This document shows positions 59,535 through 64,000 of a stretch of 64,000 nucleotides of DNA, piece after piece (positions within the stretch are counted from its first letter, which is position 1; the number at the start of each line of letters is the position of its first letter). Source of the DNA: Desulfospira joergensenii DSM 10085 (GTDB lineage: Bacteria; Desulfobacterota; Desulfobacteria; Desulfobacterales; Desulfobacteraceae); the NCBI RefSeq assembly GCF_000420085.1, contig NZ_ATUG01000001.1, positions 372,001 to 436,000 on the forward strand, in the 5' to 3' direction. The notes below the pieces were generated by a model. That model saw only the letters and a program-made list of their open reading frames with translations, was not told the DNA's origin and made no database searches. Both the position numbers and the translations under genes were made by a program.

Positions 59535-60140
59535 TTAGAACATCTGATCCTGAATGGATCCCAGGGTAGTGGATATGATCTTTTTCAAAGTGGGAATGAC
59601 ATTCCCTCCGGTTAAGGCACTTGCCTCAAAAGCCGGCACTTTTAACAGCCCGTTCAGATCCTTCTGCAGGATCTGTGAAGAGAGGATGGGGATATTTGAT
59701 TTTCTTAAATCGATCTTGTTGTACTGCATGACCAGGGGCATTTTAAACAGATCAAGGTTGTAGGTTTCCAAATTCTCATAGAGCTGGTTTAAAGATTCGA
59801 TATTCTTTTTCCTCTGATCTTTCTGGACATCGGCCACAAAAACGATCCCATCCACCCCCCGCAGGACCAGCCTTCTCGTGGCATTGTATTTGACCTGCCC
59901 CGGGACTGTATACAATTGGATGGTGACCTCAAAGCCCTTGATCCGGCCCACGTCAAAGGGAAGAAAATCAAAAAAAAGGGTCCTGTCGTCATGGGTTTTA
60001 AGACTGACCATCTCTGTCTTGATCTGATCGCGGTATTTGCTGTTGATATATTCCAGGTTGGTGGTTTTGCCCCCCCTTCCCGGACCATAGTAGACGATTT
60101 TAACTTGAACTTCTTTGGATTTTACATTGATGAGCGCCAA
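59535..60140 (-). CDS. mglA: MglA-like small Ras-type GTPase
   Basis: A 201-aa GTPase of the MglA family. The P-loop is GPGRGGKTTN (19-28). Switch regions are DDRTLFFDFLPFDVG and QLYTVPGQVKYNATRR, in which the DxxG motif is replaced by TVPG as in MglA. The base motif is YNKIDL and the last is ASALTG. MglA proteins set cell polarity and motility in Myxococcus and are switched by MglB roadblock dimers. Here it is next to such a gene and to three further proteins in one operon. Confidence 0.95.
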   Translation of the reverse strand: MALINVKSKEVQVKIVYYGPGRGGKTTNLEYINSKYRDQIKTEMVSLKTHDDRTLFFDFLPFDVGRIKGFEVTIQLYTVPGQVKYNATRRLVLRGVDGIVFVADVQKDQRKKNIESLNQLYENLETYNLDLFKMPLVMQYNKIDLRKSNIPILSSQILQKDLNGLLKVPAFEASALTGGNVIPTLKKIISTTLGSIQDQMF

Positions 60141-60212
60141 TTTCGTCCCCCTTTACGGACAGGATCAGACCTTTGGCCGCGTTTTTTCCCAAGGCCTGAT
60201 ATGGAAAATAGA

Positions 60213-60599
60213 TCAACCCTTGGCAAGGGCTTGATTTATTTTTTTAATAACCTCAGCGACTTTCAGTCTCACCATTCCCAGGGAAGTCTCTTTCCCAAAC
60301 ATGGAGATCAGCAGGGTGTCCTCATTTACTTTGCTGAAATGGATGCTCGAGTTTTCCCCCTTGTGAAACAACAGGGAAAATTCAGGCTCCCCCACAAGCT
60401 TGGCCATGGCGTCCACGGCAGCGAAATTTCCCGCGGCAAGGGCCGCAAAAGCCGTAGAATCCAGCCGGGTCTTCCCGCTGGAATGTTTGGCTATGGCATT
60501 CCCGCTCATATCCATATAAATGACATGGTCGATCCCTGCGGAGATCAGATGAGTTTGAATCGCCTGGTCTATTGCGTTTAGTTGATTTTCATTAAACAT
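60213..60599 (-). CDS. mglB: Roadblock/LC7 domain protein, MglB-like
   Basis: A 128-aa roadblock domain. GIDHVIYMDMSGNAIAKHS, helix STAFAALAAGNFAAVDAMAKLVG, and strands FSLLFHKGENSSIHFSKVNEDTLLISMFG and LGMVRLKVAEVIKKI follow the MglB pattern. It is the first gene of the operon and probably the GTPase-activating partner of the MglA encoded 72 bp downstream. Confidence 0.88.
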   Translation of the reverse strand: MFNENQLNAIDQAIQTHLISAGIDHVIYMDMSGNAIAKHSSGKTRLDSTAFAALAAGNFAAVDAMAKLVGEPEFSLLFHKGENSSIHFSKVNEDTLLISMFGKETSLGMVRLKVAEVIKKINQALAKG

Positions 60600-60659
60600 G
60601 ATTGAATGTTACTCCAAACCCGTTAATTGTGCAATATACCCGGTCCAAGTTTTTAGATC

Positions 60660-61451
60660 TCAAAGAGAAATCTCAATCCCCACGGGGCAGTGATCCGAGC
60701 CGAAAATATCGTTGTCGATGAAGGCGGAACGTATCCTGCCCTGATCCACCATGTCCCGGGTCACGAAAAAATAATCAATGCGCCACCCGGCATTGTTCTT
60801 CCTTGCACTGAACCGGTAAGACCACCAGGAATATTTAACGGTCTCCGGATGGAGGTGGCGGAAGGTATCCACATAGCCTTCATCGATCATCCGGTCCAGA
60901 ATATCCCTCTCTATCCTCAGAAACCCGGACCGTTTGGAATTGGGCCCGGGATTCTTCAGGTCGATCTCATTGTGGGCCGTATTAAAATCCCCGGTGATGA
61001 CCAGGCTTTTTCCGTCCCTTCGAAGCTGATCCGCATAATCGAGGAAAAAATCGTAAAAATCGAGCTTGTACTTGAGCCGTTCATCGCTCATCTGGCCATT
61101 GGGAAAATAGATATTGAAGAGGATGAAATCCTGAAAATCCATCTGTATGATCCGGCCTTCCTGATCAAATTCAGGCCTTGAAAAACAGGTTTTCACCTGA
61201 ACGGGTCTGAGTTTTGAATAGGAGGCCACGCCTGAATATCCTTTTTTTACGGTGGAGTAGGCCCAAAAGGACTGGTAGGAATCCAGATGGATCATCTCAT
61301 CGGTTCTCTGGTCTTCCTGGAGCTTGGTCTCCTGGAGCATGAGAATGTCCGGATCCAGGGCCCGGACACTTTTAATGAAATCCTTTTTCATGACCGCCCT
61401 TAACCCGTTCACATTCCAGGATACCAGTTTCAATCGTTTCTTTTCATTCAT
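60660..61451 (-). CDS. xth: Exodeoxyribonuclease III
   Basis: A 263-aa nuclease for AP-site cleavage and 3'-end repair in DNA. Catalytic parts are LVSWNVNGLRAV (Asn), LQETKL (Glu), TGDFNTAHNEIDLKNP (Asp/Asn) and GSDHCPVGIEI (Asp/His) at the C-terminus. The SWWSYRFSARKNNAGWRIDYF block is typical. The ATG at 61451 follows AGGA; the GTG just before it is an alternative. It is transcribed on its own, downstream of the CoA-synthetase genes by 48 bp. Confidence 0.95.
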   Translation of the reverse strand: MNEKKRLKLVSWNVNGLRAVMKKDFIKSVRALDPDILMLQETKLQEDQRTDEMIHLDSYQSFWAYSTVKKGYSGVASYSKLRPVQVKTCFSRPEFDQEGRIIQMDFQDFILFNIYFPNGQMSDERLKYKLDFYDFFLDYADQLRRDGKSLVITGDFNTAHNEIDLKNPGPNSKRSGFLRIERDILDRMIDEGYVDTFRHLHPETVKYSWWSYRFSARKNNAGWRIDYFFVTRDMVDQGRIRSAFIDNDIFGSDHCPVGIEISL

Positions 61452-61502
61452 CACAATTCCTATACCGTAAAATTCCAGTCCACAATTTAAAAATCTAAAA
61501 TC

Positions 61503-62183
61503 TCACTTCAAGATGATCCGGGCATCGGCAATGATGCACTTTTCTCCGGTGCAGATCACCGGGTTCAGGTCCACGGATTCAATCTCATGTTCAAGCTCAA
61601 TGATCAGACAGGAAAAGGCCTCCATCATCCGGGTCAGAGCCTCCATATTCACCCCCTGCCCTCCCCGGTGGCCCAGAACAAGATCCCTGGCCTTTAGGGA
61701 TTCCACCATGGAAACCACATCTCCGGGTTTTAAGGGGGCCATTCTTACGGCCGTGTCCCTGTAAACTTCCACGGCCGTTCCGCCCAGGCCGAATACCACC
61801 ACCGGCCCGAACTGAAAATCGTTTTTTGCCCCGATAATCAATTCAATACCCATGACCATTTCCTCGATGAGAACCTTTTCGCACCCGTCAAGGGCAAGGA
61901 GCCTCTCCATTTCCCTTTTCAGGTGATCTTTGGAGGCAATCCCGGTCACCACGGCCCGGTGTTCTGTCTTGTGAAGGATCTTTTTGGAAACCGCCTTGGC
62001 CGCCACCGGACAGCCGGCCCGGTCAAGGAAGTGCCCGGCCGCCTCAATGGAATCGGTCAGGATGAAATCCGGAATATCCAGCCCCGCAAGCCTCATCAAT
62101 GCCTTGGCATCGGGCTCCAGTACCCAGCCGGTTTCCCGGGAGTTCTCGATGATCTGTCTGCTCAGTTTTTTCAACATGGTCAT
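61503..62183 (-). CDS. ADP-forming acyl-CoA synthetase beta subunit (ATP-grasp)
   Basis: A 226-aa ATP-grasp subunit. It reads LMRLAGLDIPDFILTDSIEAAGHFLDRAGCPVAAKAVSKKILHKTEHRAVVTGI (divided over the ATP-binding lobe). It continues EEMVMGIELIIGAKNDFQFGPVVVFGLGGTAVEVYRD and ESVDLNPVICTGEKCIIADARIIL at the end. These match the beta chain of archaeal-type acetyl-CoA synthetase. With the alpha chain encoded upstream it interconverts acyl-CoA, ADP and Pi with acid, ATP and CoA. It starts 25 bp after the alpha gene, with GGGAGGG eight bases before the ATG. Confidence 0.9.
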   Translation of the reverse strand: MTMLKKLSRQIIENSRETGWVLEPDAKALMRLAGLDIPDFILTDSIEAAGHFLDRAGCPVAAKAVSKKILHKTEHRAVVTGIASKDHLKREMERLLALDGCEKVLIEEMVMGIELIIGAKNDFQFGPVVVFGLGGTAVEVYRDTAVRMAPLKPGDVVSMVESLKARDLVLGHRGGQGVNMEALTRMMEAFSCLIIELEHEIESVDLNPVICTGEKCIIADARIILK

Positions 62184-62208
62184 TGGTTTTTCCCTCCCAC
62201 AACGGGGA

Positions 62209-63576
62209 TTAAATCCTCCGGCACCGTTTCAGGGCCTTGGCCATGAACACGGCACCGTCCACGGAAGATGCCACAGGGATATTGTTCAGTTCAAAGCCTT
62301 CGATGATGATCTTATACTTATCCTCATTGGGCACATAGGCGATCAGGGGCTTGCCCTCGTTCCTGGCCACCTGGCTCAGTTTGGCGCCGATATCGGCCGA
62401 TATCAGCGGAGAATAGGGAAGGAGCAGGGCAATGATACAATCCACACTATCGTCCCGGGACAGGTGTGTTGCCGCCACCAGGATATCACGGTCCCGGCAG
62501 CTCCCGGTGAGATCCAGGGGATTGTCCAGGGAAACGATTCCCTGGATCTCCGGGGAGAGTTCTTCCCGGATGATCTTCTTGGTCTCTTCTTTGATTTCAG
62601 GAACATCCACCCCGTGAAGCTCACAGGCATCGGCCGCCACCACACCGTGTCCTCCGCTCAGGGTGATAATCCCGGCCCTGCCGCTGATTCCCTTGGGATA
62701 GCAGCTTAGGGACTCGCAGAATGAGGTCAGTTCATATTCGTTGTCTGCCTCGGCCACGCAATGCTGCTTCATGATCTCCGAAAAAACCCGGTAATCCCCT
62801 GCCAGGGATGCGGTATGGGAGGAGGCCGCTGCCATGCCCCTTGTGCTTTTGCCGGCCTTGAGAACCACCACCGGCTTGGAGCATTGTTCGGCCATTTTGA
62901 CGAATTCCCGGCCCTCCCCCCTGCCAAAGCCTTCGATGTAAAAGGCAATCACCTTTGTCCCCAGGTCCTGATCCAGGTATTGGAGCATCTCATTCTCCCG
63001 GATGCAGGCCTTGTTCCCGATGCTCACGGCCAGGGAAATCCCGATGCCCTGGCCTGCGAATTTCACCATCTGATCCACCAGGACCCCGCCGCTCTGGCTG
63101 ATAAATCCGATGTTTCCCTTTTCCGGACGGATCAGCCTTTCGCCGGGGAGGAAAAAGGTGTCCACATAGTCCGGGGAGTAAACCCCCAGGCAATTGGGCC
63201 CCACAAAGGGGAATCCGGCTTCCCCGGCTATCCGGGTCACCCGGTCCTGGATCTCCTGGTTTCCGGATTCGGCAAAGCCTCCGGATATGATCACGGCCCC
63301 GCCCACACCACTTTGGATGCACTCTTCCACAACCTTTGGAACGAACTCGGCCCGCACCGCAATCACGGCCATATCGATTTTTTCCCCGATCTGCTCCACA
63401 CTTTCATAGAGCCGCTCCCGGTGGATGAACCCTCCCCTGGGATTCACGGGAAAGGTCTTCACCGGATACCTCAGGTGATTTTTGCTGTAAATGACATTGG
63501 CAGGATGATCATCCTGTGTTGTGGACACGCCGATCACAGCCATGGTGGAGGGTCTGAACAGGCAGTTTAGATCCAT
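62209..63576 (-). CDS. ADP-forming acyl-CoA synthetase alpha subunit
   Basis: A 455-aa CoA-binding subunit. The N-terminal Rossmann part reads FRPSTMAVIGVSTTQDDHPANVIYSKN, the CoA-ligase part VGPNCLGVYSP and GNIGFISQSGGVLVDQM, and the phosphohistidine lies in AASSHTASLAGDY. The ATG at 63576 has AGAGG seven bases upstream; an ATG two codons earlier is too close to that site. Together with the beta subunit it may gain ATP from acetyl-CoA or other acyl-CoA esters. Substrate range is unclear. Confidence 0.92.
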   Translation of the reverse strand: MDLNCLFRPSTMAVIGVSTTQDDHPANVIYSKNHLRYPVKTFPVNPRGGFIHRERLYESVEQIGEKIDMAVIAVRAEFVPKVVEECIQSGVGGAVIISGGFAESGNQEIQDRVTRIAGEAGFPFVGPNCLGVYSPDYVDTFFLPGERLIRPEKGNIGFISQSGGVLVDQMVKFAGQGIGISLAVSIGNKACIRENEMLQYLDQDLGTKVIAFYIEGFGRGEGREFVKMAEQCSKPVVVLKAGKSTRGMAAASSHTASLAGDYRVFSEIMKQHCVAEADNEYELTSFCESLSCYPKGISGRAGIITLSGGHGVVAADACELHGVDVPEIKEETKKIIREELSPEIQGIVSLDNPLDLTGSCRDRDILVAATHLSRDDSVDCIIALLLPYSPLISADIGAKLSQVARNEGKPLIAYVPNEDKYKIIIEGFELNNIPVASSVDGAVFMAKALKRCRRI

Positions 63577-63800
63577 TTTCATACCTCTTAAGGAAGCGAG
63601 AACAGCTATCAGCGGGAGCATCATCTGCCCCTCGCATCTTCATTTATATTCGGCCGTTCCTATACGGCAATTTAGTAAAGGAATTCCTATAAAGAAAACC
63701 CTGGGACGGCAAATCGAATATCAGGCCATCGAAAAATTTTAATGGAAACTCCGCGCTTGGATGGCTCACAGGGGAGTTTTTGCTCACATATCTGCCCATA

Positions 63801-63868
63801 CAGGCGAAAAGAAATCTGGAACCGGAGTGTTCTGCGGTTCCAGATTTCTGCAGCAACGCCGTTGACGG
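63801..63868 (-). terminator. Strong hairpin with GGCG...GCAACGC frame, copy 3
   Basis: A perfect 15-bp stem (63810-63824 and 63835-63849, arm AGAAATCTGGAACCG) with a 10-base loop. On the minus strand it ends in TTTCTTTTC, so it could stop transcription of the rubrerythrin-like gene. It is also framed by AGGCG and GCAGCAACGCCG-TTGACGGG, like the elements at 5396 and 36321. The remaining gap (63577-63800) has no gene. Confidence 0.6.
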
Positions 63869-63897
63869 GTGAAGATTAAAGATCAGACTAGTTGTCC

Positions 63898-64000
63898 TGG
63901 TCGGCCAGGTAGTCGTCGTACATGGACTCCAGGGCAAGCTTGTGCTTGGACTCTTCCTGGACCAGAATCCGGAAAACCTTTTTGGCCTCTTCCACGTCGG
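63898..64000 (-). CDS. Partial rubrerythrin/ferritin-like protein, C-terminal end
   Basis: The last 33 complete codons of a gene that enters from the right edge. They read DVEEAKKVFRILVQEESKHK, then LALESMYDDYLADQDN and stop TAG at 63898. The EEAKKVFRILVQEESKHK string has the E-x-x-H spacing of the final helix of ferritin-like di-iron domains, as in rubrerythrins. It would serve in peroxide detoxification. Only the end is visible, so subfamily cannot be given. A strong hairpin follows. Confidence 0.65.

Overview
The window looks like a chromosomal segment of a strictly anaerobic, respiring Desulfobacterota bacterium, most likely a Desulfobacteraceae-type sulfate reducer. This is inferred from gene content alone. 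The markers are a monomeric NADP isocitrate dehydrogenase, a citrate synthase, a ferredoxin-linked 2-oxoacid oxidoreductase, a complete Na+-translocating NADH:quinone oxidoreductase, a ferredoxin:thioredoxin reductase catalytic subunit, a rubrerythrin-like gene and many Fe-S, rubredoxin and flavin proteins. These suggest complete oxidation of acetyl-CoA through a TCA cycle.

Region 1 (1-6.4 kb, minus strand) carries a Lon-like protease, a large SLC12/APC-type transporter, a partial membrane protein that leaves the window, and a solitary periplasmic binding protein. Region 2 (6.7-14.2 kb, minus) is one catabolic operon: a beta-keto acid cleavage enzyme (BKACE/DUF849), a 3-hydroxyacid/3-hydroxyacyl-CoA dehydrogenase, a tripartite tricarboxylate-type transporter (TctC, TctB, TctA) and a thiolase. 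A LacI-type regulator lies upstream, with matching operator palindromes in front of the operon and of itself. The genes fit uptake of an unidentified carboxylate and its conversion towards acetyl-CoA units. A small zinc-ribbon protein and an L-serine dehydratase follow.

Region 3 (16.36-28.91 kb) is bounded on the right by an intact tRNA-Arg(TCT) and on the left by the displaced 3' half of a tRNA-Arg(TCT), each with its own terminator. This is the geometry of an element integrated in a tRNA gene, although no integrase remains. Inside are a biotin synthase behind a BirA-type operator, a TrmB-like regulator, an Asp/Glu-racemase family enzyme, an AraC regulator, a complete Liv-type amino-acid ABC transporter, threonine dehydrogenase, 2-amino-3-ketobutyrate CoA ligase and a cysteine-synthase-fold PLP enzyme. 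Together they read as an amino-acid (probably threonine) uptake and catabolism module. A 34-bp sequence is shared by the regions upstream of its two transcription units.

Region 4 (29.4-43.9 kb, minus) is energy metabolism: nqrABCDEF, a GltD/NfnB-like flavoprotein with ferredoxin domains, a second FAD/NAD oxidoreductase, KorAB, thioredoxin, a flavodoxin and a zinc-ribbon/FMN dehydrogenase fusion. Region 5 (44.4-49.3 kb, plus) holds glutaredoxin, ferredoxin:thioredoxin reductase, citrate synthase, a rubredoxin-membrane fusion and isocitrate dehydrogenase. KorAB would then use the 2-oxoglutarate made here and feed ferredoxin electrons to the adjacent oxidoreductases and, through NADH, to Nqr.

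Region 6 (49.3-55.1 kb) is signal transduction: a PAS/DHp protein without an ATPase domain, a chemoreceptor, CheW, a receiver-like orphan and a sigma-54 response regulator. Region 7 (55.4-60.6 kb) is a compact MglA GTPase / roadblock / DUF4388 cluster with an internally duplicated acidic scaffold-like protein. It is the best candidate for a poorly described system. Region 8 (60.7-64 kb) carries exonuclease III, the two subunits of an ADP-forming acyl-CoA synthetase and the end of a rubrerythrin-like gene. No CRISPR array, rRNA or intact insertion sequence was seen.
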